33,097 bases of DNA from UBA6136 sp044237765 (GCA_044237765.1 JBIIEQ010000034.1:1-33097); one strand, 5' to 3'. Counted from the stretch's first letter, positions 24,106 through 32,720 are shown. The notes: generated by a model from the letters alone, not told the origin. Program-made: numbers and translations.

Positions 24106-25236
24106 TCAATTTTTGAGCTGATTCTTGAGCCTATTGGCCTGTTCAAGGGCCAAATCGACTGACTCTGCCAGTAAATTAAAGTGGCCCATCTTGCGTCCGA
24201 TTCGGGCGGATTTTTTACCGTAAAGATGCAACATCACGTTGGGCTGGCTGAGAAGTTTGTCCCAGGCCGGAGCATCGTCACGCCAGATATCACCCAATAT
24301 ATTCACCATGACCACCGGACTCAGCAACCGTGTCTCCCCCGGGGGTAGGCCGCAGAGGGTGCGGACCTGCTGTTCAAACTGGCTGGTGAGCGTCGCATCG
24401 AGCGTGTAATGACCGCTGTTGTGCGGGCGGGGTGCGATTTCGTTGATGACGAGCTCATCACCCTGAAGGACAAAAAACTCGACGGCCAGGACGCCGACAT
24501 AATCCATGGCGTCCGCCAGATGCAAAGCCATCCGGTGGGCTTCGACAGCGACTTCAGGTGCAATCCGCGCCGGGACGATGCTGATGTCGAGAATCCCGGC
24601 TTCATGTTGATTCTCGGCAACCGGAAATGTCGTGACCTCGCCGGGGCCGGTTCTCGCCACGATGACGGACACTTCCGTCTTGAGATCAAGCAAGCGCTCA
24701 AGCACGCAGGGTTTTTGGCCCAATTTGTTGTAAGCGTTCCTCGCTTCTTCGGCGGTTTTAACACGGATCTGACCTTTGCCATCGTAGCCAAGCCTGGCCA
24801 GTTTGAGTATGCCGGGCAAATAGTCGTCCAAAGATTGCTCAAAATCCTGAGCCGTCCGGATGGGGAGATACGGCGCGACGCCAAGGCCGGCACCGCGAAT
24901 GTAGGCTTTTTCGTCGATTCGATCCTGGGCAATGGAGACGACCTCGGCAGCGGGTGACACCTTAACGCTTTCAGCCAGACGGCTCAAACAACCGGCGGGC
25001 ACATTCTCAAATTCAGTCGTAACCGCGACACAGCTCTTGGCCAGTTGGTCCAATGCAGCAGGGTCGTCGTAAGGCGCACAGAGATGAACGTCGGCAACAC
25101 TCCCCGCCGGGCTGTCCCTATCGGGCTCCAGAACGGTGACGCGATATCCCATGGCGCGTGCCGCCATGGTGAACATGCGGCCCAACTGGCCGCCACCGAT
25201 AATGCCCAGCATGGCATCGGGCAGAATGTGTTTCAT
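24106..25236 (-). CDS. purK: 5-(carboxyamino)imidazole ribonucleotide synthase
   Basis: From the ATG at 25236 the protein has 376 residues; the frame extends upstream into purE but the family begins at MKHILPDAMLGIIGGGQLGR. The ATP-grasp enzyme converts aminoimidazole ribonucleotide, bicarbonate and ATP to N5-carboxy-AIR in purine synthesis. GGGQLGRMFTMAARAMGY is the N-terminal nucleotide loop, LKLARLGYDGKGQ the ATP-grasp loop and INEIAPRPHNSGHYT the metal-binding segment. It follows purE by 22 bases, giving the usual purEK operon. The ribosome site is weak, suggesting coupling to purE. Confidence 0.96.
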   Translation of the reverse strand: MKHILPDAMLGIIGGGQLGRMFTMAARAMGYRVTVLEPDRDSPAGSVADVHLCAPYDDPAALDQLAKSCVAVTTEFENVPAGCLSRLAESVKVSPAAEVVSIAQDRIDEKAYIRGAGLGVAPYLPIRTAQDFEQSLDDYLPGILKLARLGYDGKGQIRVKTAEEARNAYNKLGQKPCVLERLLDLKTEVSVIVARTGPGEVTTFPVAENQHEAGILDISIVPARIAPEVAVEAHRMALHLADAMDYVGVLAVEFFVLQGDELVINEIAPRPHNSGHYTLDATLTSQFEQQVRTLCGLPPGETRLLSPVVMVNILGDIWRDDAPAWDKLLSQPNVMLHLYGKKSARIGRKMGHFNLLAESVDLALEQANRLKNQLKN

Positions 25237-25258
25237 CAAAATGACCGGGCAGCGTAGT

Positions 25259-25747
25259 TTAGGAGAGTTGGGGCAAGCTGGCATCCAGGACGGCCTGCGT
25301 CTGTGCCATGCGGAAATGTTCCAGTCGAGCACAAATGTCTGGATCGTGATTGGCCAGCATGGCTGCCGCAAATAAGGCGGCGTTCGTGGCGCCTGCTTCA
25401 CCGATGGCGAAAGTCGCAACCGGAATGCCCTTGGGCATCTGCACGATTGAAAATAACGAATCCTTGCCTTTCAGGTACTTGCTGGGTACCGGAACACCCA
25501 GAACGGGCAAACTGGTCTTGGCGGCCAACATGCCCGGCAAATGAGCTGCCCCGCCCGCGCCGGCGATGATGCAGACGAGACCTCGTTCACGAGCGTTTTC
25601 CGCGTATTCGAACAGCAAGTCTGGCGTTCGATGTGCCGATACCACCCGGGTTTCAAAGGGAATGCTCAGGTCTTTGAGCTGCCGAGCGGCATGTTGCATG
25701 ACGTCCCAATCACTGGTGCTGCCCATGACGATACCAATCTGAAGCAT
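25259..25747 (-). CDS. purE: N5-carboxyaminoimidazole ribonucleotide mutase
   Basis: The 162-residue octameric enzyme rearranges N5-carboxy-AIR, made by PurK, to carboxy-AIR. I use the ATG at 25747, where the family start MLQIGIVMGSTSDWDVMQHA begins; an ORF extension of 20 residues upstream is not family-like. VSAHRTPDLL and AGAGGAAHLPGM are the conserved active-site loops of class I PurE, including the catalytic His in SAHRTP. Length is normal (about 160-170). It is first in the purEK operon and divergent from ubiG. I see no clear PurR-type palindrome in the upstream gap. Confidence 0.97.
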   Translation of the reverse strand: MLQIGIVMGSTSDWDVMQHAARQLKDLSIPFETRVVSAHRTPDLLFEYAENARERGLVCIIAGAGGAAHLPGMLAAKTSLPVLGVPVPSKYLKGKDSLFSIVQMPKGIPVATFAIGEAGATNAALFAAAMLANHDPDICARLEHFRMAQTQAVLDASLPQLS

Positions 25748-25904
25748 GGCGGATTCCAACGGAAAAAAACGAGATATTTTAGCCCATTCAGATGGCCAAG
25801 CATTCATTTAGCTGTATTCTCGCTCCAACTGATGCGAGCAAACTGCGCCATAAACGTCTGATGCGCCGTGTCTTGCCGATATTCTTACTGCCTTGGGAGT
25901 GCTC

Positions 25905-26645
25905 GTGAATAAACCAACAACGATTGATCCAGCGGAGCAAGCCCGTTTTGAAAGACTGGCCAAGCTCTGGTGGGACAAATCCGGACCCTTCTGGCCCTTG
26001 CATGGGATGAACGAACTCCGTGCCGGCTATACTCGCGACCAAATTATCTATTGGCGAGGAAACCATGTGAATGCGGAAAGACCTCTCGATGGTCTGAGAA
26101 TTGTCGATATCGGTTGTGGCGGTGGGATATTGAGTGAATCCATTGCCCAGATGGGGGCTGAGGTGCACGGCGTTGACATGGTGGAAAAGAATGTTCAAAT
26201 CGCGCGCTCACATGCGACAGGGCAGGGGCTTAATCTGGCTTATGAATGCTGCACCGCCGAAGCTTTGTCTGAGCGAGGCGAGATCTATGACGCTGTTCTC
26301 AATATGGAAGTCGTGGAACATGTGGCGGATTTGCACCTTTTCATGCGGAGCTGTGCTCGATTGCTGAAGCCGGGGGGAGTCATGATGGTTGCCACGATCA
26401 ACCGAACCTTGGCATCGTTCCTCACTGCCATAGTTGGGGCTGAATACATTCTGCGCTGGCTTCCCAGAGGAACGCATCAGTGGCGCAAATTCCCTACACC
26501 CGCTGAGTTGGAAGATCTTTTGAGGGCAGATGGCCTGACCGTCGTCGATCATACCGGGGTAAGGCTCAATCCGCTAAACCGAAGCTTCCGGCTGGTTCCT
26601 TATCTTGGAATCAACTACATACTTGTTGCCGTAAAGCCCGCATGA
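25905..26645 (+). CDS. ubiG: Ubiquinone biosynthesis O-methyltransferase
   Basis: The 246-residue SAM-dependent enzyme performs both O-methylations in ubiquinone synthesis. I choose the GTG at 25905, preceded by GGGAG; a TTG four codons earlier is possible. The N terminus DPAEQARFERLAKLWWDKSG and PFWPLHGMNELR is the UbiG signature. The SAM loop is VDIGCGGGILSE (67-78). NMEVVEHVADL and ARLLKPGGVMMVATINRT are conserved post-I motifs, and HQWRKFPTPAELEDLLR follows. Presence of ubiG points to ubiquinone-based respiration. It stands alone here, divergent from purE and convergent with the SRPBCC gene. Confidence 0.96.
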   Translation: MNKPTTIDPAEQARFERLAKLWWDKSGPFWPLHGMNELRAGYTRDQIIYWRGNHVNAERPLDGLRIVDIGCGGGILSESIAQMGAEVHGVDMVEKNVQIARSHATGQGLNLAYECCTAEALSERGEIYDAVLNMEVVEHVADLHLFMRSCARLLKPGGVMMVATINRTLASFLTAIVGAEYILRWLPRGTHQWRKFPTPAELEDLLRADGLTVVDHTGVRLNPLNRSFRLVPYLGINYILVAVKPA

Positions 26646-26671
26646 GCAGCCGGCTAAAAGTTCACGCTGAT

Positions 26672-27130
26672 TTAACTGGGCCACAACTTTGCGATGTAGG
26701 CGCGGCGAAAATCAAATATGGCATTCAGACGGCGACGGATGAAGACAGCGTGAACCAGTTCACCGAGCCAGATCCACGGCATCACATAATGGACAATGTC
26801 GGTCATCTCGATGCCGCCGGGCACGGCGTCAAAGCGGTGCTCATGAAACCAGAAGCGAAACGGCCCGATACGTTGCTCGTCGACAAAGCGATGCAACGGA
26901 ACGACGTGCTTGATCTCAGTTACCCAGGTCATGGGAACGCCGGCCACTGCGGCAATCTGGTAAGTAATGATCAAGCCTGAGTGAATCTCTTCGGGCACAG
27001 CCGAGGTGATCCGGAAATTAAGAAATCCTGGCGTGATCGCCTCCAGATTCCTGGGTGTCGAGAAAAACGGCCAGGCTTCTTCAAGGCTAATGGGAATAAA
27101 TTGTTTGCGGGTAAGATAGTGGATGGGCAT
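26672..27130 (-). CDS. SRPBCC (START-like) family protein
   Basis: The 152-residue protein from the ATG at 27130 has the features of ligand-binding SRPBCC proteins: a first strand with IPISLEEAWPFFSTPRNLEA, TPGFLNFRITS, a central GVPMTWVTEIKHVVPLHRFV, and the ending PWIWLGELVHAVFIRRRLNA. Related proteins are often encoded near photolyases and DCC-family proteins in proteobacteria. Here the gene is divergent, across 168 bases, from a DUF393-phr pair, in keeping with that association. It should form a hydrophobic cavity that binds a lipid or other small molecule; the ligand is unknown. An in-frame TTG six codons upstream is a less likely start. Confidence 0.85.
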   Translation of the reverse strand: MPIHYLTRKQFIPISLEEAWPFFSTPRNLEAITPGFLNFRITSAVPEEIHSGLIITYQIAAVAGVPMTWVTEIKHVVPLHRFVDEQRIGPFRFWFHEHRFDAVPGGIEMTDIVHYVMPWIWLGELVHAVFIRRRLNAIFDFRRAYIAKLWPS

Positions 27131-27298
27131 TGCGGGTTGTTGTACCAAGTGTGAACGGGGAGCTCGAGGAAGAGGCTTCTATAGACGGAGTGACTCTTGG
27201 GTTGGTCAACCATCCTATGCCGGACAGGTGAACTCGATCATTCAGCGCGCCTCTAACGTGGAAATTTATGAGACGTTCAAAGCGGACACAGTGTAACC

Positions 27299-27697
27299 AT
27301 GAATCAACAAACCACCATGACCGTTCTGTACGATGGAGGATGCCCGCTATGCAGTCGGGAAATCAATCATTATCGTCGTATTGCCGGTGAATTACCCATT
27401 GAATGGATAGACGTAACTCGGCCGGAGACGGATCTCGGTCGTTTTGATCTCAGCCTAGAAGATGCCTTGCAACTTTTTCACGTCGTCGATTCGAATGGCA
27501 TCATGCAGGTAGGGGCCCGGGCCTTCATCGCACTCTGGACAGTGTTACCGGGATATCGCTGGTTAGCGAAACTCTGTCGAGGCTTGGGTGTGGCGCCGCT
27601 TCTCGAGTTTATCTATGTCCGTTTTGCTGGCTGGCATTATCGGCGCCGTTGTCCTAAGGGTGTTTGCGGGATCTCACCCGAGACTCCCAAGACATGA
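27299..27697 (+). CDS. DCC-family (DUF393) thiol-disulfide oxidoreductase-like protein
   Basis: The 132-residue protein starts MTVLYDGGCPLCSREINHYR after a short leader, showing the family motif DGGCPLC with a CxxC pair. The later YRWLAKLCRGLGVAPLLEFI and YVRFAGWHYRRRCP fit the family, followed by a C-terminal CPKGVC pair. DCC proteins are predicted thioredoxin-like oxidoreductases; substrates are not known. The stop overlaps the photolyase ATG as ATGA, so the two are translationally coupled. Location is cytosolic or membrane-associated, as no signal peptide is seen. Confidence 0.9.
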   Translation: MNQQTTMTVLYDGGCPLCSREINHYRRIAGELPIEWIDVTRPETDLGRFDLSLEDALQLFHVVDSNGIMQVGARAFIALWTVLPGYRWLAKLCRGLGVAPLLEFIYVRFAGWHYRRRCPKGVCGISPETPKT

Positions 27698-29142
27698 CCA
27701 CGGCGGTTATCTGGTTTCGGCGTGATCTGCGTCTTTCGGATAACCCGGCATTATTGGCTGCGCTGGCGGGGGCCGATAGCGTCATTCCGGTTTACATTCA
27801 TCAGAGCTCTATCTATCAGAGTTGGTCGATAGGGAGTGCCAGCCGTTGGTGGTTACATCACAGTCTGAATGCGCTTGATGATTCTCTCTGTTCACTCGGT
27901 TCTGGCTTGGTGTTTCGGCGGGGAGACCCGCTTGAAATTCTCCGGGAGATAGTTGAAGCGTATGGCGCCGAGTCGGTCTACTGGAATCGGCTCTATGATC
28001 CCGATGAAGTTGCCCGGGATACCCATATAAAAAAGGCACTTAGAAATGATGGACTGACGGTCGAAACCTTCAACAGTAGCTTGCTCTACGAACCCTGGGA
28101 GATCCGTCGGCCAGGGGGTGAGCCCTATCGCGTTTTCACGCCATACTGGAAGGCCATGCAAGCCTTGGGCTTACATCGTCCGCCAGAGCCTGCTCCTGCT
28201 GCGATGCCGCCCCTTCCAGCGGGAATGCACGGTGACTCGCTGGACTCACTTGAACTATTGCCGAGAATTCCATGGGACCATGGTTTTTATGACTTCTGGC
28301 CTATAGGTGAGGCCGCCGCAAAAGCCCGATTGACTGAGTTCAAGGCTACATCTCTCGCGGCGTACAAAACAGAACGTGACTTGCCCAGTCAGGCCGGCAC
28401 ATCGCGAATTTCTCCACACCTTCATTTCGGAGAGATTTCGCCAAGACAGGTCGTGGATTCCCTCCGACAAAATCATGATTTTGGCTTTGGTGCAGGTTGC
28501 GAGAGTTATCTCCGCGAGATTGCCTGGCGGGAATTTGCCGCCCATCTGCTCTTCCATTTTCCGCATACCACTGATTCACCCATGGATGCGCGCTTCCTGC
28601 GATTGCCGTGGCGCAAGGACTACGGCGATGACTTGGAACGCTGGAAAATGGGCAGCACAGGTTTCCCCATAATCGATGCCGGCATGCGAGAACTGTGGCA
28701 TACCGGTTGGATGCATAACCGGGTAAGGATGATCGTTGCGTCCCTGTTGACCAAGAATCTATTGATCCCATGGCAGGAAGGTGCCCGGTGGTTTTGGGAT
28801 ACCCTGGTAGATGCCGATCTTGCCAGCAACTCGATGGGCTGGCAGTGGACGGCGGGGTGCGGGGCCGATGCAGCCCCTTATTTCAGGATATTCAATCCCA
28901 TTCTGCAGGGTGAACGGTTCGACCCAAAAGGGGAGTACGTTCGTCGCTGGGTGCCGGAACTCTCAGCCTTGCCCTCTCGGTTCATCCATAAACCCTGGGA
29001 GGCTGGCGAAAATGAGCTGGCGGATTTAGTCGTCAAACTGGGAAAGGATTACCCCTACCCAATAGTCGACTTGAAAGCGAGTCGGGAGCGGGCACTCAAG
29101 GCGTTTGGGGTAATCAGGGATCCACCGCAAAAAGTTGCGTGA
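27694..29142 (+). CDS. phr: Deoxyribodipyrimidine photolyase (class I type)
   Basis: The 482-residue flavoprotein uses blue light to split pyrimidine dimers. The start MTTAVIWFRRDLRLSDNPAL is typical of the N-terminal antenna domain. The FAD-binding region includes TSRISPHLHFGEISPRQV, WREFAAHLLFHFP, GMRELWHTGWMHNRVRMIVA and the WQWTAGCGADAAPYFRIFNP signature. I choose the ATG at 27694, overlapping the DCC-protein stop. Length fits the 470-490 range. CPD repair is the expected activity; whether the protein repairs 6-4 products or acts as a cryptochrome cannot be settled from the sequence alone. Together with the divergent SRPBCC gene this is probably a light-associated cluster. Confidence 0.94.
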   Translation: MTTAVIWFRRDLRLSDNPALLAALAGADSVIPVYIHQSSIYQSWSIGSASRWWLHHSLNALDDSLCSLGSGLVFRRGDPLEILREIVEAYGAESVYWNRLYDPDEVARDTHIKKALRNDGLTVETFNSSLLYEPWEIRRPGGEPYRVFTPYWKAMQALGLHRPPEPAPAAMPPLPAGMHGDSLDSLELLPRIPWDHGFYDFWPIGEAAAKARLTEFKATSLAAYKTERDLPSQAGTSRISPHLHFGEISPRQVVDSLRQNHDFGFGAGCESYLREIAWREFAAHLLFHFPHTTDSPMDARFLRLPWRKDYGDDLERWKMGSTGFPIIDAGMRELWHTGWMHNRVRMIVASLLTKNLLIPWQEGARWFWDTLVDADLASNSMGWQWTAGCGADAAPYFRIFNPILQGERFDPKGEYVRRWVPELSALPSRFIHKPWEAGENELADLVVKLGKDYPYPIVDLKASRERALKAFGVIRDPPQKVA

Positions 29143-29149
29143 ATCAACG

Positions 29150-29180
29150 CTGCGGCGGTGCGTTCAACCGCCCGCCGCAG
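29150..29180. terminator. Hairpin between convergent phr and lipoprotein genes
   Basis: CTGCGGCGG (29150-29158) pairs perfectly with CCGCCGCAG (29172-29180) around a 13-base loop. It lies seven bases after the phr stop and seven bases from the lipoprotein stop. No T-run follows on either strand, so it may terminate weakly or protect the 3' ends. Confidence 0.5.
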
Positions 29181-29187
29181 ATGATTA

Positions 29188-29838
29188 TCAGCGACGTCTG
29201 TAGGGGCGGCTTGCTGAACTGGGCTTATCGGCTGGCGTGATATCGATGTCAACGGCCTCGATGAGTCTGGCTACCACCAAGTCTCCCACTTTGATCTCAT
29301 TGAAACGCCGGATTTCCGGTTTTCCCGTCAATTTGACCAGTTTTCCGTCCGGGCCCTTCAGCGTTACCCTGCGACTGGGGTAGTCGATGTCGGTCACCGT
29401 CGCAGAATACTCGTAGGCCCGGATGATGGCCGTGCCAGGCTTCACACCCTTGGTTGGTTTGATCTCTTCGACTTCATTCCAAGCCGGCTTGCCGCCCGGT
29501 CCCACCACGAAGATTTCAACTTCATCCCGGAATTCAGCCTTAATGGTGTCGCCTACACCGATTTCAGCAAAGTTCTTCACCTCCGGACCCACCTTCACTT
29601 TCGCGACTTTATCGTCCGGGAATTTGAGAGTCAGAATACGATTCTTGCGACTGATCGCCTGTACCCTCGCAGTGAGAACGGTGTCAATTTGCTCGGCAAA
29701 ACCGGGCTTCTCCGCCGGTACCGTGGCCGTTTGACTGACGCCTTCCGTTTTTTTCTTTGAGGAGCATCCAGCAAGTAATGAGACCGCCAGCAAGGTCGCA
29801 GCACCTGCCAACAAAATTGAGTGAATGGAGATTCGCAT
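29188..29838 (-). CDS. Putative lipoprotein with two tandem repeats of a beta-rich domain
   Basis: From the ATG at 29838 the protein has 216 residues. MRISIHSILLAGAATLLAVS then LLAGC is a lipoprotein signal with Cys 25 as acceptor, followed by a charged SSKKK linker. Two copies of a unit of about 55-60 residues are visible, at about 54-112 and 144-200. Each reads A-[RT]-V-x-x-I-x, a strand such as RILTLKFPD or RRVTLKGPD, then FAEIGVGDTIKAEF or FNEIKVGDLVVARL, then VEIFV or VDIDI. The tail is basic (RPYRRR). I do not recognise a named family. Because Ser follows Cys, sorting to the outer membrane is plausible. An upstream in-frame start at 29913 lacks signal features. Confidence 0.75.
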   Translation of the reverse strand: MRISIHSILLAGAATLLAVSLLAGCSSKKKTEGVSQTATVPAEKPGFAEQIDTVLTARVQAISRKNRILTLKFPDDKVAKVKVGPEVKNFAEIGVGDTIKAEFRDEVEIFVVGPGGKPAWNEVEEIKPTKGVKPGTAIIRAYEYSATVTDIDYPSRRVTLKGPDGKLVKLTGKPEIRRFNEIKVGDLVVARLIEAVDIDITPADKPSSASRPYRRR

Positions 29839-29986
29839 TGAAAATATGGATTTTGCCTGAGATGGAGAGATAAGAAAGACCGTAAAGTACGATCGATAGA
29901 GTGAGTTTAACAAGTGCCCGGAGGCTTGCCAATAAAGCTCAAGACGGGTGACTCTGGGTAAATTCCAGCGACCTAGAGCCTAGCGT

Positions 29987-30496
29987 TCAGGATGACCAGT
30001 TCGGTGGAATATCTCCAATTTTCGCGTCCGCGTACCAATTTATAGCCTGGGAAGACGCTGGTTGGTTTTCCGCTGGAGCCCAACTCGCAAAATCCTTGTC
30101 CTCGATAGGCGAGTAGGGACCTGGCTTGACCTCGAACATAACGGTGCCATGTTCATGAGAAACCACCGCGTGCCAACTAAAAGGTGGGATCTCGGCTGCC
30201 TTAACGCCGGTTTCGCCATGGAGATCTACTCGTTCCAGGACTCTGCCCTCGTCATCAAATATCAGAATGGAGAAACTACCTTGCAGGCACATCATCAATT
30301 CCCAGCCGTTGTCACGCGCATGACGGTGAGCTCGAACGTAGGTCCCTGGTTCCATTGCATTGAACATGCGCTGTACCGGATCATCGAGTTGCGGATGCAC
30401 GTTAAGATTTTTTCGGAGACGTGGGTCCTGGCGCGCCACTTCCGAGAGCGTGGTTAGTGCCTCGTGGGTAATTGTCAGTGAATTCTGCCTTGACAT
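29987..30496 (-). CDS. WbuC-type cupin metalloprotein
   Basis: The 169-residue protein matches the WbuC cupin family. PVQRMFNAMEPGTYVRAHRHARDNGWELMM (quoted only in part) contains the metal-ligand motif HRHx and a downstream Glu. GSFSILIFDDEGRVLERVDL, PPFSWHAVVSHEHGTVMFEV and KPGPYSPIEDKDFASWAPAE follow, with the third His in WHAVV. WbuC proteins are usually tied to O-antigen gene clusters, but no such genes are adjacent. The C terminus extends past the DKDFASWAPAE core by about 30 residues (SSQAINWYADAKIGDIPPNW). The reaction is unknown. It lies upstream of the lipoprotein on the same strand, 148 bases away. Confidence 0.82.
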   Translation of the reverse strand: MSRQNSLTITHEALTTLSEVARQDPRLRKNLNVHPQLDDPVQRMFNAMEPGTYVRAHRHARDNGWELMMCLQGSFSILIFDDEGRVLERVDLHGETGVKAAEIPPFSWHAVVSHEHGTVMFEVKPGPYSPIEDKDFASWAPAENQPASSQAINWYADAKIGDIPPNWSS

Positions 30497-30513
30497 GAGT
30501 TACAAGAACCTCA

Positions 30514-30556
30514 CAAAAAAACAGGGGCGGAACACCCATCGGCGGTCCGCCCCTGT
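30514..30556 (-). terminator. Rho-independent terminator of the EF-G gene
   Basis: ACAGGGGCGGA (30521-30531) and TCCGCCCCTGT (30546-30556) form a perfect 11-base-pair stem with a 14-base loop. On the minus strand a run of seven T follows (30514-30520). It lies 80 bases after the EF-G stop and 18 bases before the cupin start. Confidence 0.88.
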
Positions 30557-30635
30557 CTATACCTGACCTTCAGTTCACTTACCGCACGACTCCAAAAGTC
30601 AAAGCGGTAGAGATGCACAAATGGGATAACTCGTC

Positions 30636-32720
30636 CTACTTGGCCGCATTCCGGTCGGTGACTTCCTTGATGACCGCATCAGCGACATTCTTGGGGCAGG
30701 GGCTGTAATGCGAGAACTCCATGGAAAACTGGCCACGACCTGAAGTCATGGTGCGTAGGTCACCAATGTAGCCGAACATTTCAGACAACGGCACCTCGGA
30801 TTTGATGCGAACGCCCGTAGGACCTGCATCCTGGGATTTGATCATGCCCCGACGTCGGTTGAGGTCGCCGATCACGTCGCCCACATTGGCATCGGGCGAG
30901 AAGGTGTCCACTTTCATGATCGGTTCCATCAGCTGCGGGGCACACTTCGGAACGGTCTGACGGAAAGCCGCCTTGGCAGCGATTTCAAAGGCGAGTGACG
31001 ACGAGTCGACCGCATGGAAGCCACCGTCAGTGAGCGTGACCTTGAAGTCCACACAGGGGAATCCGGCCATGGTGCCTTTGTCCAGCATGCTCTTGAAGCC
31101 TTTCTCGACTGCTGGCCAGTATTCGCGAGGCACGTTGCCACCGGTTACGGTGGACTCAAACTGGAAGCCTGTGCCAGTTTCGCTGGGTTCAATGATGTAA
31201 TTGATCTTCGCAAACTGACCCGAACCACCTGACTGCTTCTTGTGGGTGTACTCGTCTTCCACACGGCGGGTGATGGTTTCGCGGTAGGCCACCTGAGGCT
31301 TCCCGACGATGACTTCCACGCCATGGGTGCGCTTAAGGATGTCGATCTTGATGTCGAGATGCAGCTCGCCCATGCCCTTTAGGATGGTTTCGCCGCTGTC
31401 CTCGTCTGTACCAACATGGAAGGAAGGATCTTCCTGAACCATCTTGCCGAGTGCGATGCCCATTTTCTCATTGCCGGCCTTGTCTTTGGGCGCAATGGCG
31501 ATCGAGATGACCGGATCCGGGAAAACCATGGGTTCCAGCGTGGCAGGCTTATCCGGGTCACAGAGGGTGTGTCCGGTCTGAACATTCTTCATGCCCAGTA
31601 CCGCGACGATGTCGCCCGCCTGGCAAGAATCAACTTCCTGACGGGTGTTGGCGTGCATTTCGACGATACGGCCTATACGCTCCGTCTTGCCGGTATAGGT
31701 GTTGAGCACGGTAGTGCCCTTTTCGATACGGCCTGAATAGATACGCAGGAAGGTGAGGGCGCCATAACGGTCATCCATGATCTTGAAGGCCAAGGCACGG
31801 AGTGGGCGCTCTGGATCGACTACTGCAAATTCGCCCGTTTCATGGCCTTCAAGGTCAACCTCCGGCTGCGGGTTAACTTCAGTCGGATTCGGCAGGTAAT
31901 CAACTACCGCATCCAGCACCAGCTGTACACCCTTGTTCTTGAAGGAAGAACCGCAGTAAGTCGGGAAGAAATCAAGCTTGATCGTACCCTTGCGAATCAG
32001 GCGCTTGATGGTGTCGATGTCGGGCTCTTCACCTTCAAGGTACTTTTCCATCACATCATCGTCTTGCTCGACGACTTTCTCGATCAGTTCGTGACGCCAT
32101 TTCTCGACGTCCTCGACCATGTCGGCCGGTACATCGGAAATGGTGTACTTCATAGGGTCGCCGGAATCGTCCCAAATCCAGGCCTTGCGGGTCAGGATAT
32201 CTACCACACCGACAAAACCGTCTTCACGGCCGATCGGAAGGGTCATGACCAGGGGTTCTGCCGCGAGAACATCCTTGACCTGCTTCACTACGCGGTAGAA
32301 GTCTGCCCCAATACGGTCAAGCTTGTTGATGTAGATGACACGCGCTACCTTAGAGTCATTCGCATAACGCCAGTTGGTTTCGGACTGGGGCTCAACGCCA
32401 CCGGACCCGCAGAAAACACCGATACCGCCATCAAGAACCTTCAGTGAGCGGTAGACCTCAATGGTAAAGTCCACGTGACCGGGGGTATCGATGATGTTGA
32501 AGCGGTGGTCATTCCAGAAGCAGGTGGTAGCTGCCGACTGAATCGTGATGCCGCGCTCCTGTTCCTGTTCCATGAAGTCTGTCGTGGCCGCACCGTCATG
32601 CACCTCGCCGATCTTGTGGATTTTTCCTGTGAGCTTGAGGATGCGCTCGGTAGTCGTGGTCTTGCCGGCATCCACATGCGCAAAGATGCCGATGTTTCTG
32701 TAATGCGATAGATCAGTCAT
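30636..32720 (-). CDS. fusA: Elongation factor G, EF-G2-like paralogue
   Basis: The 694-residue GTPase carries all five EF-G domains. G1 is AHVDAGKTTTTERIL (14-28), G2 RGITIQSAATTC, G3 DTPGHVDFT and G4 NKLDR. The domain IV tip has VTGGNVPREYWPAVEKGF, and domain V ends in GYIGDLRTMTSGRGQFSMEF. The start MTDLSHYRNIGIFAHVDAGK and KIHKIGEVHDGAATTDFMEQ is that of the second EF-G (FusA2/EF-G2) of gammaproteobacteria such as Vibrio and Pseudomonas. The gene is monocistronic with its own promoter and terminator, not in a str operon beside rpsL, rpsG and tuf. That supports paralogue status, but whether a separate fusA exists cannot be seen from this window. Confidence 0.94.
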   Translation of the reverse strand: MTDLSHYRNIGIFAHVDAGKTTTTERILKLTGKIHKIGEVHDGAATTDFMEQEQERGITIQSAATTCFWNDHRFNIIDTPGHVDFTIEVYRSLKVLDGGIGVFCGSGGVEPQSETNWRYANDSKVARVIYINKLDRIGADFYRVVKQVKDVLAAEPLVMTLPIGREDGFVGVVDILTRKAWIWDDSGDPMKYTISDVPADMVEDVEKWRHELIEKVVEQDDDVMEKYLEGEEPDIDTIKRLIRKGTIKLDFFPTYCGSSFKNKGVQLVLDAVVDYLPNPTEVNPQPEVDLEGHETGEFAVVDPERPLRALAFKIMDDRYGALTFLRIYSGRIEKGTTVLNTYTGKTERIGRIVEMHANTRQEVDSCQAGDIVAVLGMKNVQTGHTLCDPDKPATLEPMVFPDPVISIAIAPKDKAGNEKMGIALGKMVQEDPSFHVGTDEDSGETILKGMGELHLDIKIDILKRTHGVEVIVGKPQVAYRETITRRVEDEYTHKKQSGGSGQFAKINYIIEPSETGTGFQFESTVTGGNVPREYWPAVEKGFKSMLDKGTMAGFPCVDFKVTLTDGGFHAVDSSSLAFEIAAKAAFRQTVPKCAPQLMEPIMKVDTFSPDANVGDVIGDLNRRRGMIKSQDAGPTGVRIKSEVPLSEMFGYIGDLRTMTSGRGQFSMEFSHYSPCPKNVADAVIKEVTDRNAAK

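Noticed and set aside
24321..24932. 203-residue frame on the same strand as purK in another register
   Set aside because: Out-of-frame shadow of purK with skewed Ser/Arg/Pro composition.
31842..32447. 201-residue open frame on the plus strand opposite the EF-G gene
   Set aside because: Shadow of EF-G coding sequence; no domain and no start signals.
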